Below, piece by piece: positions 7,852 through 16,544 of a stretch of 64,000 nt of DNA. The stretch comes from Edaphobacter bradus (GTDB lineage: Bacteria; Acidobacteriota; Terriglobia; Terriglobales; Acidobacteriaceae): NCBI RefSeq assembly GCF_025685645.1, contig NZ_JAGSYF010000004.1, positions 62,001-126,000 on the forward strand, given 5' to 3'. Position 1 is the first letter of the stretch. Each line of letters begins with the position of its first letter. The translations under genes were made by a program, and so were the position numbers. The notes under the pieces are model-generated. The model searched no databases, was not told where the DNA came from, and worked only from the letters and a program-made list of their open reading frames with translations.

Positions 7852-8709
7852 ATGAGCCGGGTCCTTGTGATTGGAAGTGACACCCAGGTGAGCCGCGAGA
7901 TCGGCGATGCGCTCTCTGCCGCCGCTTTCCCCATGGAGTATTCGGCCGGGCACGCCGACACCCTGCAGCGATTGCGTAAGCGATCGTTTGGGGTCGTAAT
8001 CACCCATCCCGACAGCGCTGTCGATGAAGACCTGGCGCTGTTGGAGGAGATGCGCGGCATCAGGCCGGGGGTAAAGTGTATCCTCCTGGCTCGTCAAAGC
8101 ACTCCGGACGACGTGATCGCGGCCCTGCGTGCTCGGGTATTCGCTTGCTTCACACCTCCGTTTGATCCTTGCGAGATCGCGAACCTGGCCTGTAGCGCGG
8201 CGTCTGACAGCCAATGGCGAGACGACATACATGTTCTATCGGCCAGGCCCGGCTGGGTGTCCGTCCGCATACATTGCCGCCTCATCACAGCGGAGCGCCT
8301 CATGACTTTTGCGAAAGAGCTTAACGCTCAATTGCCTGAGAACGCGCTGCAGGAGATGATGCTGGCGTTGCGAGAGATATTGATGAACGCCATGGAGCAC
8401 GGAGCGGCGTTTAATCCTGAACAGATTGTCGAGGTCACCGCCGTTCGCACCGGAAGAGCACTAGTGTTTTACGTGCGTGACCCTGGGGCTGGCTTCCGCC
8501 CTGGATCTCTTACTCACACGGCTATCGCAAATCCGCCTCATGATCCCACAGCTCACCTTGTGCAGCGTGAAGCAGAAGGAATGCGCGTCGGGGGATACGG
8601 TCTTCTTGTGGCGGGCGGCACTGTGGACGAGTTGATCTACAGTGAGATCGGGAATGAGGTGTTACTCATTAAGTACCTGGATTCCGCCTCGGATGCCACT
8701 ACTGCATAG
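7852..8709 (+). CDS. Receiver-like domain fused to an RsbW-type ATPase domain
   Basis: 285 residues. Residues 1-120 have the receiver fold (SRVLVIGSDTQVSREIGDAL… GVVITHPDSAVDEDLALLEE…), but the end of strand 3 reads VVITHPD, with His where the phosphorylated Asp normally stands. Residues about 140-280 form a HATPase_c domain: REILMNAMEHGAAFNPEQ is the N box with N and E, and VRDPGAGFRPG and GMRVGGYGLLVA are the G1/G2 boxes. Such ATPases are anti-sigma or serine kinases of partner-switching systems. An Asp two residues later could still be phosphorylated. No anti-anti-sigma partner is adjacent. Confidence 0.75.
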   Translation: MSRVLVIGSDTQVSREIGDALSAAAFPMEYSAGHADTLQRLRKRSFGVVITHPDSAVDEDLALLEEMRGIRPGVKCILLARQSTPDDVIAALRARVFACFTPPFDPCEIANLACSAASDSQWRDDIHVLSARPGWVSVRIHCRLITAERLMTFAKELNAQLPENALQEMMLALREILMNAMEHGAAFNPEQIVEVTAVRTGRALVFYVRDPGAGFRPGSLTHTAIANPPHDPTAHLVQREAEGMRVGGYGLLVAGGTVDELIYSEIGNEVLLIKYLDSASDATTA

Positions 8710-8741
8710 CCACCCATCGTTTCCGTGTAGATACTGTGAGG

Positions 8742-10334
8742 ATGAGTTCCCCCACAGCGGCTACTCTCGGCGAAATAGGCTTGCCGGCGCCTGTACATGA
8801 GCTGGCCTCGCGCGTCTGGGATGTAATCGTCGTTGGAGCAGGTCACAACGGACTTGCCTGTGCAACCTATCTGGCGCGGTCGGGCAAGCGCGTACTTGTG
8901 CTTGAGAGCCGCAGGCGTGTGGGTGGCGCCTGCACCATTGAGGAGCCTTTTCCCGGCGTGCGCATGTCTCCATGCGCTTATCTGGCCGGCCTGCTGCATC
9001 CGCTTGTCGTCTCAGAATTGGATTTGCCGAGGCGCGGCTTTCAGTGGACTGCAGCGGTCAATGGACTGTTCGTTCCATTTCTTGACGGCTCCAGTATTCA
9101 ACTCTGGGACGATGATCCGCGGTGCGAGGAGGAGATTCGCAACTTCTCCCACCGGGATGTAGAGGGCTGGCGTGCAATGAGCGATGTCATTCGCAGGTTG
9201 CGCGATACCTTGCGGCCAGCGAGCGACAGAGACATGTGGATTGGCGAGCCTCCCACACGCGAGCAGATTGAAGAGCGGCTTCATGCCGACGAGGAGGCGA
9301 GGCACGTACTCTTCGACTGGTCGATGGCTGAATTCGTCGAACACTACCTGATCGATGAGCGCCTGCAGACCGCGTACTTTGGACAGGGAGTGATTGGTAC
9401 GAACGCGAGCCCGTTCACCGCTGGTACGGCTTCAATTCGATTTCATCATTCTTCCGGCCGGCTTGGCGGAATGCCTGGTATGTGGGGCTATGTGAAAGGC
9501 GGCATGGGCATGGTCTCGTTTTACTTTTGCGATGCCGCACGTGAAGCGGGAGCGGTCGTTGCTACCGGTATTCCTGTCGCGCAGATCATTCCGGGAGATG
9601 GTGTCGTCCTCGAGGGCGGCGAACGTATCTCTGCCCCGGTAGTGATCTCAAACGCCGACCCGCGGCAAACGCAGAAATTGCTGGGAACTGCGGCGGACTC
9701 TGCGTGGAGCAAGCGTGTAGACGAGATTCCAATCGAAGGTTGCACCGTGAAAATGAATGTACTGCTTCGTGAACTGCCCGACTTCACGGCCCGCCCGGGA
9801 AAGGATCAGCCGCATCATTACGGGCAGATCAATGCGCCTCTTACCAAAGCTGAGTGGAAGGCCGCCTTCGCCGCTGCACAACGAGGTGAACTGCCAGAAT
9901 CCCTGTGGTGCGAGTTGTACTGCCAAAGCGTCCACGATGCGACGGTTGCTCCAACTGGGCAACACACGATGAGTGTCTTTGCGCAATATGTTCCCTACAC
10001 GTTTTCGCGCGGCACATGGGATGAACGGCGGGAAGAAGTGCGCCAACTCGTAGTGAGGTCTCTCGCGCGCTTTTGTTCCAATATGAGCAATGCGGTGTTG
10101 GACACGCAGGTATTGGGTCCTCCGGATATCGAGCGTAAGGTGGGTCTGACGGGCGGTCATATCTTTCAGGGTGAATGCCTGCCTGCATACATGTGGTCCA
10201 ATCGGCTGTCTGTACGCACGCCGATGCAGGGCGTCTATCTTTGCGGAGCGTGCACGCACCCAGGCGGCAGCGTAATCGGCATCAACGGTCGTAATGCCGC
10301 GATGGCTGTGTTGAAGGACGCTGAAAAGAAATAG
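8742..10334 (+). CDS. FAD-dependent oxidoreductase, phytoene-desaturase/PYROXD2-like
   Basis: About 530 residues. The start is either the ATG at 8742 or the GTG at 8736, neither with a clear ribosome site. The dinucleotide-binding fold DVIVVGAGHNGLACATYLAR, followed by an acidic strand end VLVLESRRRVGG, binds FAD. The C-terminal GVYLCGACTHPGGSVIGING is the second FAD signature of the carotenoid desaturase/PYROXD2 group. No phytoene synthase is nearby, so carotenoid chemistry is not supported by context. It may belong with the hydantoinase and MFS genes that follow on the same strand, but an 84-base gap separates them. Confidence 0.82.
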   Translation: MSSPTAATLGEIGLPAPVHELASRVWDVIVVGAGHNGLACATYLARSGKRVLVLESRRRVGGACTIEEPFPGVRMSPCAYLAGLLHPLVVSELDLPRRGFQWTAAVNGLFVPFLDGSSIQLWDDDPRCEEEIRNFSHRDVEGWRAMSDVIRRLRDTLRPASDRDMWIGEPPTREQIEERLHADEEARHVLFDWSMAEFVEHYLIDERLQTAYFGQGVIGTNASPFTAGTASIRFHHSSGRLGGMPGMWGYVKGGMGMVSFYFCDAAREAGAVVATGIPVAQIIPGDGVVLEGGERISAPVVISNADPRQTQKLLGTAADSAWSKRVDEIPIEGCTVKMNVLLRELPDFTARPGKDQPHHYGQINAPLTKAEWKAAFAAAQRGELPESLWCELYCQSVHDATVAPTGQHTMSVFAQYVPYTFSRGTWDERREEVRQLVVRSLARFCSNMSNAVLDTQVLGPPDIERKVGLTGGHIFQGECLPAYMWSNRLSVRTPMQGVYLCGACTHPGGSVIGINGRNAAMAVLKDAEKK

Positions 10335-10418
10335 CTCCGCCCGCGCGAATTCCTCAAGTATTCTGCGCACACATTCCTTTAGCGTTTTTTCAACAGCAGT
10401 GGTTAGTAGAGGCGGCGA

Positions 10419-13400
10419 ATGATTCGACTTGGTGTGGACACAGGCGGGACGTTTACCGATCTGGTGCGGCTTGATGCCCGCGGACTTACGGTTCACAAGG
10501 TGCGCTCTACCCCCGACGACCCGGCTCGCGCCATCCTCTCTGGTATCGGGGAGTTGATGGGGAGCGATCCGGTCTCCGAGGTGATTCACGGGTCGACCGT
10601 GGCCACCAACGCACTACTCGAGCGCAAAGGCGCCCGCGTCGCATTGGTAACTACGAAGGGATTTGAAGATGTTCTTGCGATCGGACGACAGACCCGAAAC
10701 GAACTCTATAACTTCCAGGTACTCGGCAAACGGCCCATGATAGGTCCTGGCCTCACCTTTGATTTGGCCGAACGGCTTGACTGTCACGGCAATGTGCTGG
10801 AGGCCTTGCAAACGCAGGAACTGGAAGATCTGACCGAAAAGCTACATCAGGCCAAAGTGGACTGTGTGGCAGTGTGTCTTCTCCACTCGTACGCAAATCC
10901 GCTCCATGAGCAGCAGGTTGCGCGTCATCTTGAGCAAGCCGGCTTTGCTGTCTCAGCCTCGCATAGCGTTCTGCCGGAGTATCGCGAGTATGAGCGCTGG
11001 AGCACGACAGTGGTCAACGCCTACGTCACCCCCACAATGTCGCGCTATCTTACGACGCTGGAGAAGGGACTTGCTGGAACGCGATTGCACATCATGCAAT
11101 CGAACGGCGGCTCCATCTCTGCTGCGCAGGCTCGCAGTTCCGCTGTGCGCACCATCCTCTCCGGCCCTGCCGCGGGCGCTATAGGAGCACAAGCGATTGC
11201 TCGCGCCTCCGGTTTTGATCGGGTGATTCTCTTCGACATGGGCGGGACCTCCACTGATGTAAGCCTCATCGACGGCCAGTTGGGTACGACGAACGAGTCC
11301 ACCATAGGAGACTTTCCCGTCCGTCTGCCGATGCTCGACATCCACTCGGTCGGCGCCGGTGGGGGTTCGATCGCTTACGTGGATAGCGGTGGCTCGTTGC
11401 GTGTCGGCCCACGCAGTGCGGGCGCCGATCCAGGACCGGTCTGTTACGGCAAGGGAGACGAGCTTACCGTCACCGATGCGAACCTGCTGCTGGGCCGTCT
11501 CGATCCGATGTATTTTCTCGGTGGCCGCATGCCGCTTGATGTCGAACGCACCTCGGAACGCGCGAGGGTCTTCGCAGATAAGCTTCAGCTCACCCCCACA
11601 CGGCTGGCGGAGGGAATCGTCCAGATTGCCAACGCCAACATGGAGCGTGCGATTCGGGCTGTCTCGGTCCAGCGCGGCTACGATCCGCGTGAGTTCGCGC
11701 TGCTGGCCTTCGGCGGGGCAGGAGGCATGCACGCTTGTGAGATTGCAGACACGCTTGCTATCGGGACGGTGATTGTTCCCGAACATGGCGGCGTCCTCTC
11801 GGCGCTTGGCATGCTGCTCGCAGACGTGAGAAGAGACTACTCGCAGACCGTCCTGAGGCCCTCCAACGTCATCAGCTTCTCTGATCTGCAGCAGTATCTG
11901 GCTCCATTGGTTCAGCAGGCCCAGGCAGACCTCGCCGGAGAGGGCTTTGGGCCGCCGAATATCGTCATTGAGTGCTCGCTGGATATTCGCTATCAGGGGC
12001 AGTCCTATGAGATCAACGTTCCCCTCACTCCCGCCTTCAACGCGGAGTTCAGCCGTCAACACGAGCGGCTCTATGGGTATTCAAATACCTCGCGCATCAC
12101 TGAGGTGGTCAACGTCCGCGTCAACGCCGCCGGCATAACGCAGAAGCACACGTTTCCTTCTCCACAGGCTGTCCCCAAACCCTTGCCACCGCCAGTCAGC
12201 ACGCGCTCCGCATGGTTTGCAGGCCGCCCGTGGGAGACGGCGATCTACCACCGAAAGACATTGCTCCCCGGCATGGAGGGACAGGGACCGGCGATCGTTA
12301 CGAGCGGGGAGTCCACCGTGGTCATCACGCCGCACTATCGTTTCCGGATCGACGGCGTGGGAACCCTGGTTGCCACACGCATCGTAGCGGCTGGGAAGGA
12401 TCAGCTCGCTGAGATGTCCGCAGCGGAGCGCAGTGAGCCCTCTCAAAAGACTCTTGATCCCATAGAATTCGAGATCTTCAAAAACATCTTCCTCTCCATC
12501 GCGGAGGAGATGGGAATTACACTCTGCCGGACCGGCTTCTCGCCCAACATCAAGGAGCGGTTGGACTACTCCTGCGCCATCTACGATGAGCATGGCCAGA
12601 CCATTGCGCAGGGCGATCACATGCCCGTGCATCTGGGCGCCATGCCGCTCTCCGTGCAGGCTGCGATCCAGCACGTGAGCATGGAGCCCGGCGACGTCGT
12701 CATTCTCAACGATCCCTTCCAGGGCGGCACCCACCTTCCCGACATCACGCTGGTGCAGCCCATCTTTCTCGAGGGAGAGCCGGCCCCGGCGTTCTATGTT
12801 GCTAATCGTGCCCACCATTCCGATGTAGGTGGCATCAGCGCCGGCTCGATGCCGCTCGCTCAGGAGGTCTTCCAAGAGGGACTCATCCTTCCTCCGATCA
12901 AACTCGTGCGTCGCGGTGAGATCTGCCAGGATGTGATGGCGCTGATTCTGGCGAATGTGAGGACGCCCGCCGAGCGCGAAGGCGATCTTAGCGCGCAGAT
13001 CGCATCGAACCGGGTTGCGGAGACCCGGCTGCGGGGGCTGGTTGCGCGTTATGGGCTCGAGCGCGTTCGCAGATATGCTCGCGCAACGCAGGACTACGCC
13101 GAGCGCATTCTCCGTCATACCATCTCCGCCATTCCTGACGGCGAATACAGCTTTGAAGACGTGATGGACGACGATGGCTTCAGCCGCCAGCGCATCGGCA
13201 TTCGCGCCACAGTCCGCATCAAGGGCGACGAGGCTGAAGTAGACTTCACCGGAACCGATCTCCAGACAAACGGCGGCATAAACGCAAACTTCGCCATTAC
13301 TCTTTCGGCAACGCTCTATTGTTTTCGCTGCCTCGTCCAGCAGGATGTCTTGTATAACTCAGGCATCTCGCGTCCTATCCGCGTGATCGCTCCCCGTGGG

Positions 13401-14036
13401 ATGATCGTAAACGCAGAGCACCCGGCGGCGGTGGCAGGCGGCAATGTGGAGACCTCGCAGCGAATTACGGACGTTGTCCTCGGAGCGCTCGCGCAGGCGC
13501 TGCCCCACATCATTCCCGCAGCCAGCCAGGGAACTATGAACAATGTCACGCTGGGAGGAAGGCGGCCGGACGATGACTCTCCCTTCGCCTACTACGAGAC
13601 CATCGGCGGCGGTATGGGAGGCCGCAACGGCCTGTCTGGTCTGAGCGGTGTTCACACGCACATGAGCAACACGCGCAATACGCCGATCGAAGCTATCGAA
13701 CATTACCTCCCGGTCCGCATCCGCCGCTATTCGCTGCGACAGGGCAGCGGTGGGGCTGGCCGCTATCCCGGAGGAGAAGGCATCCTGCGTGAGTATGAGA
13801 TGTTGACCGAAACGTCCATCACGCTGCTCAGCGAACGCCGCACCAGTCACCCCTACGGAGCGCAAGGCGGCGAATCCGGCGGCTGCGGACGGAACACGGT
13901 CCTGCATGCCGGCGGCTCCGTCGAGACGCTGCCCGCCAAAGTGCGGCTCGAACTCAAGCCCGGCGATCATCTTCGCATCGAGACGCCCGGCGGAGGCGGA
14001 TTCGGGGCCGCGAATGCCGATAAGGTCGCCAGATGA
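10419..14036 (+). CDS. Fused hydantoinase/oxoprolinase (HyuA-HyuB, 5-oxoprolinase-like)
   Basis: 1205 residues. Residues 1 to about 650 are the HyuA half. They begin IRLGVDTGGTFTDLVRLD (ASKHA ATP-binding), continue with HGSTVATNALLERKGA and include LFDMGGTSTDVSLIDG. From about residue 680, DPIEFEIFKNIFLSIAEEMG opens the HyuB half with GDHMPVHLGAMPLSV, LNDPFQGGTHLPDI and a Gly-rich end. The enzyme class uses ATP to open five-membered cyclic amides such as 5-oxoproline or hydantoins. In many bacteria the halves are separate genes; here they are one chain, as in eukaryotic 5-oxoprolinase. The stop overlaps the MFS start by ATGA, so the carrier probably brings in the substrate. Confidence 0.9.
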   Translation: MIRLGVDTGGTFTDLVRLDARGLTVHKVRSTPDDPARAILSGIGELMGSDPVSEVIHGSTVATNALLERKGARVALVTTKGFEDVLAIGRQTRNELYNFQVLGKRPMIGPGLTFDLAERLDCHGNVLEALQTQELEDLTEKLHQAKVDCVAVCLLHSYANPLHEQQVARHLEQAGFAVSASHSVLPEYREYERWSTTVVNAYVTPTMSRYLTTLEKGLAGTRLHIMQSNGGSISAAQARSSAVRTILSGPAAGAIGAQAIARASGFDRVILFDMGGTSTDVSLIDGQLGTTNESTIGDFPVRLPMLDIHSVGAGGGSIAYVDSGGSLRVGPRSAGADPGPVCYGKGDELTVTDANLLLGRLDPMYFLGGRMPLDVERTSERARVFADKLQLTPTRLAEGIVQIANANMERAIRAVSVQRGYDPREFALLAFGGAGGMHACEIADTLAIGTVIVPEHGGVLSALGMLLADVRRDYSQTVLRPSNVISFSDLQQYLAPLVQQAQADLAGEGFGPPNIVIECSLDIRYQGQSYEINVPLTPAFNAEFSRQHERLYGYSNTSRITEVVNVRVNAAGITQKHTFPSPQAVPKPLPPPVSTRSAWFAGRPWETAIYHRKTLLPGMEGQGPAIVTSGESTVVITPHYRFRIDGVGTLVATRIVAAGKDQLAEMSAAERSEPSQKTLDPIEFEIFKNIFLSIAEEMGITLCRTGFSPNIKERLDYSCAIYDEHGQTIAQGDHMPVHLGAMPLSVQAAIQHVSMEPGDVVILNDPFQGGTHLPDITLVQPIFLEGEPAPAFYVANRAHHSDVGGISAGSMPLAQEVFQEGLILPPIKLVRRGEICQDVMALILANVRTPAEREGDLSAQIASNRVAETRLRGLVARYGLERVRRYARATQDYAERILRHTISAIPDGEYSFEDVMDDDGFSRQRIGIRATVRIKGDEAEVDFTGTDLQTNGGINANFAITLSATLYCFRCLVQQDVLYNSGISRPIRVIAPRGMIVNAEHPAAVAGGNVETSQRITDVVLGALAQALPHIIPAASQGTMNNVTLGGRRPDDDSPFAYYETIGGGMGGRNGLSGLSGVHTHMSNTRNTPIEAIEHYLPVRIRRYSLRQGSGGAGRYPGGEGILREYEMLTETSITLLSERRTSHPYGAQGGESGGCGRNTVLHAGGSVETLPAKVRLELKPGDHLRIETPGGGGFGAANADKVAR

Positions 14037-15298
14037 GCGAAACTTCGCAGATGAGCGAACCCTCGCGGCCAGACTATTTTGATTGGTGGCGTCAGTCCAC
14101 TCCCGAGGCACGACGCGCTCTGGCCGCGGCGTCTTTCGGCTGGATGCTGGACTCCTTTGACGTGATGCTTTATGCGCTCGTCCTGGCTTCGCTCATCGTA
14201 GATCTTGGGCTCAGCAAACTGACAGCCGGTGTCCTCGGTTCCATCACCCTGCTCGCCGCGGCAGCGGGCGGCCTGGTCTTCGGGGTTATTGCAGACCGCT
14301 ACGGCCGCATCCGGGCCCTGATCGGCAGCGTACTCATCTACGCCGTCTTCACGGCGGCTTGCGGCTTCGCTCAAAACGTGGTCCAGCTTGCGCTATTCCG
14401 TATCCTGCTTGGCCTCGGTATGGGTGGCGAGTGGGCAAGCGGCGCCGCGCTCGTATCGGAGACATGGCCCGACAAACACCGTGGCAAGGCGCTTGGAATC
14501 ATGCAGAGCTCCTGGGCCGTTGGCTATGCTCTCGCAGCTCTGGCCGCCGGTCTGATCCTGCCGTGGAAAGGCTGGCGCGCCGTTTTCTTTGTAGGAATTC
14601 TGCCTGCCTTCTTTACGTTGCTGGTGCGCCGTGGCGTGGAAGAACCTGAAGTATGGAAGCGCAGCGCAGTTTCCAGCGAAGGCTCCGTGCACCGCTTTCG
14701 CCGCATCTTTCAGCGTGACTTGCGACCCGTCACCATCGCCGTTACGCTCATGAATGCCTGCACGCTGTTTGCGTGGTGGGGCTTCAATCTGTGGGTTCCT
14801 GCCTATCTCTCATTGCCTCGCGATCGAGGCGGAGTGGGGCTCTCAGCTCATGCTATGTCCGGTACGGTGATCGGTATGCAGGTTGGCATGTGGCTTGGCT
14901 ACGTTAGCTTCGGTTTTCTGAGCGACCTTTTTGGGCGCAAGCGCTGCTACGTCCTTTATCTGATATTGGCAGCACTCCTTATGTTTTTCTACGCGCGGGT
15001 ACACACATCATGGTTGCTCATGGCACTCGGTCCGGTGGTGGCATTCTTCGGTACCGGTTATTACACCGGGTTCGCCGCGGTGACGGCGGAGATCTACGAA
15101 ACCCGAATCCGCGCTACGGCACAAGGTTTTACCTACAACGCTGGCCGTATTGCAAGCGCTGCCGCTCCATTTGCGGTTGGGAGTATGGCTCAACGGCACG
15201 GATTTGGCATCGCATTTGCCATAGCTGGAACCGCGTTCGTTATGGCTGCGCTTTGTTGGATTTGGATTCCCGAGACAAAGGGTAGGCCACTGATATAG
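14033..15298 (+). CDS. MFS transporter (sialate/aromatic-acid:H+ symporter type)
   Basis: 421 residues with about 12 membrane segments. The first loop reads DSFDVMLYALVLASLI, then VFGVIADRYGRIRAL is the MFS A motif between segments 2 and 3. The repeat after segment 8, FGFLSDLFGRKRCYV, marks the second half, and the end is WIPETKGR. It overlaps the hydantoinase gene by four bases, which indicates one operon and translational coupling. It most likely imports the cyclic amide or another small organic acid used by that enzyme. The exact substrate is unknown. Confidence 0.88.
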   Translation: MSETSQMSEPSRPDYFDWWRQSTPEARRALAAASFGWMLDSFDVMLYALVLASLIVDLGLSKLTAGVLGSITLLAAAAGGLVFGVIADRYGRIRALIGSVLIYAVFTAACGFAQNVVQLALFRILLGLGMGGEWASGAALVSETWPDKHRGKALGIMQSSWAVGYALAALAAGLILPWKGWRAVFFVGILPAFFTLLVRRGVEEPEVWKRSAVSSEGSVHRFRRIFQRDLRPVTIAVTLMNACTLFAWWGFNLWVPAYLSLPRDRGGVGLSAHAMSGTVIGMQVGMWLGYVSFGFLSDLFGRKRCYVLYLILAALLMFFYARVHTSWLLMALGPVVAFFGTGYYTGFAAVTAEIYETRIRATAQGFTYNAGRIASAAAPFAVGSMAQRHGFGIAFAIAGTAFVMAALCWIWIPETKGRPLI

Positions 15299-15303
15299 TG
15301 GCG

Positions 15304-15363
15304 CTCACCTCTTTGAGAAGGTGAACGGGGAATCCCCAATGCTGGCGACAGGTTCGGGTCGCC
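15304..15363 (+). other. Three consecutive perfect hairpins after the MFS gene
   Basis: Within 60 bases the sequence holds TCACCT/AGGTGA (15305-15310 with 15319-15324), GGGG/CCCC around AAT (15327-15337) and GGCGAC/GTCGCC (15344-15349 with 15358-15363). No T-run follows the last stem, so this is not a classical intrinsic terminator. It may be a 3' mRNA-stabilising structure, a small RNA or a protein-binding site. Confidence 0.4.
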
Positions 15364-15720
15364 ACGCACGCAACGCAAGCGCTTTCCCCTTGAACACGTA
15401 CCTGCTATATCATCATGTGCGCGAGTGGTACTGTACTTCGTGAATGTCAGTTTGTGGGTGTCTTGTCCCCCACTTGGACAACCTGGTCAGACCGCACTCC
15501 GCGCTGGGATAAACCGTCAGCGCTGGAGGCGTCGATGATCGCAAATGACATGGGGCACGGAGAAGTGGGCAACCACTTCGTGCTTCCCACTCCTCCCCCC
15601 TCGACGACTGTTAACTATCAACGCCGATGACTGCGCCTCGCTGACTATCCACTGGGACAAAGGATCGGTTAGGCCAGATGTGTTCCATTCACACGAATAC
15701 TCGTTTGAAAGGACAAAGCC
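15364..15720. other. Intergenic stretch, nothing recognised
   Basis: Between the hairpin array and the beta-propeller gene no gene could be supported. A 71-codon frame at 15415-15630 has no ribosome site and no family resemblance. GAAAGGA just before 15721 is the ribosome site of the next gene, so a promoter for the respiratory cluster should lie here. Confidence 0.4.
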
Positions 15721-16431
15721 ATGAATACGAAATCCGCAACCTTCAGCATTGCCATCGCAGCTACCTTCCTGAGCAGTGCCCTTGTTGTGAGTACTGCCAA
15801 GGCCGAGATAGTCTCGCATTCCAAGGACATCATCGTTGACAAACCGGCCGATTTGCCTGAACCGACGCAGGTGCCTGGAATTGCCTTCCAACTGCATTCC
15901 GGAGTTAACGGCGGCACATATCTTTACATCGAACAGCACGGCGGTGATCACCTCGTTGTACTCGACGTTACCGATCCCGCGCAGACAAAGACGGTGAGAG
16001 TCGTCAATCTCACGGTTCCTGGGCCGTTCGATTTTGTGCGGCCACTGGGCGGCACGGCGATGCTAGTCCGCTTCCGCAACAATTTGGGAGTGGCCGTACT
16101 CGATTTACGGAACGCAAGGGAGCCTGTGCTCAAGACCGTAAGTGGTTTGCAATATCCCGGCCACACCGAACCACTTGGAGAAACGGGCTTTCTGATGGTG
16201 AATGAGCGCCACGTGGATGCACAGACGACTCCACGAGATTATCAAGTGGTTGACACCTCCAATCCCGCAGACCCTGTCCTTCTAGACACGGTAAAGCTGG
16301 TGAGCAATAAGGCTACTCGCGACGAGACAGGGACTACCTTCCTTCTCGGCTCAGAGGGGTTGACGATCATCCGCCGTCCACGCGTGGAAGCGGAGTATAA
16401 AGTCCAGCAGGACACCAAGAAGGCGAACTAG
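15721..16431 (+). CDS. Secreted LVIVD-repeat-like beta-propeller protein
   Basis: 236 residues with a signal peptide (MNTKSATFSIAIAATFLSSA, cleavage after AKA). The mature part has blade-like repeats: HLVVLDVTDPAQTKTVRVVN, GVAVLDLRNAREPVLKT and YQVVDTSNPADPVLLDTVKL. These resemble LVIVD repeats of extracytoplasmic propellers (x-V-x-D-x-S-D-P-x-x-P). Only three to four blades are visible, which is short for a closed propeller. It precedes the sulfite dehydrogenase gene by 113 bases on the same strand, so it may be an accessory periplasmic protein of that system. That role is inferred from position only. Confidence 0.65.
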   Translation: MNTKSATFSIAIAATFLSSALVVSTAKAEIVSHSKDIIVDKPADLPEPTQVPGIAFQLHSGVNGGTYLYIEQHGGDHLVVLDVTDPAQTKTVRVVNLTVPGPFDFVRPLGGTAMLVRFRNNLGVAVLDLRNAREPVLKTVSGLQYPGHTEPLGETGFLMVNERHVDAQTTPRDYQVVDTSNPADPVLLDTVKLVSNKATRDETGTTFLLGSEGLTIIRRPRVEAEYKVQQDTKKAN

Positions 16432-16544
16432 AAGTTCGTCTACTGGAGCGATTCGATGCTCTTCCTGGACGGGCAAGTACCCCAAACCGATGATTGTTTC
16501 CGTGGGTGACAACGCGGGTGTCACCCACATCGGGAGGGAGTTGT

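Noticed and set aside
15415..15630. 71-codon plus-strand frame before the propeller-like gene
   Set aside because: No ribosome site, no family resemblance, low-complexity end.
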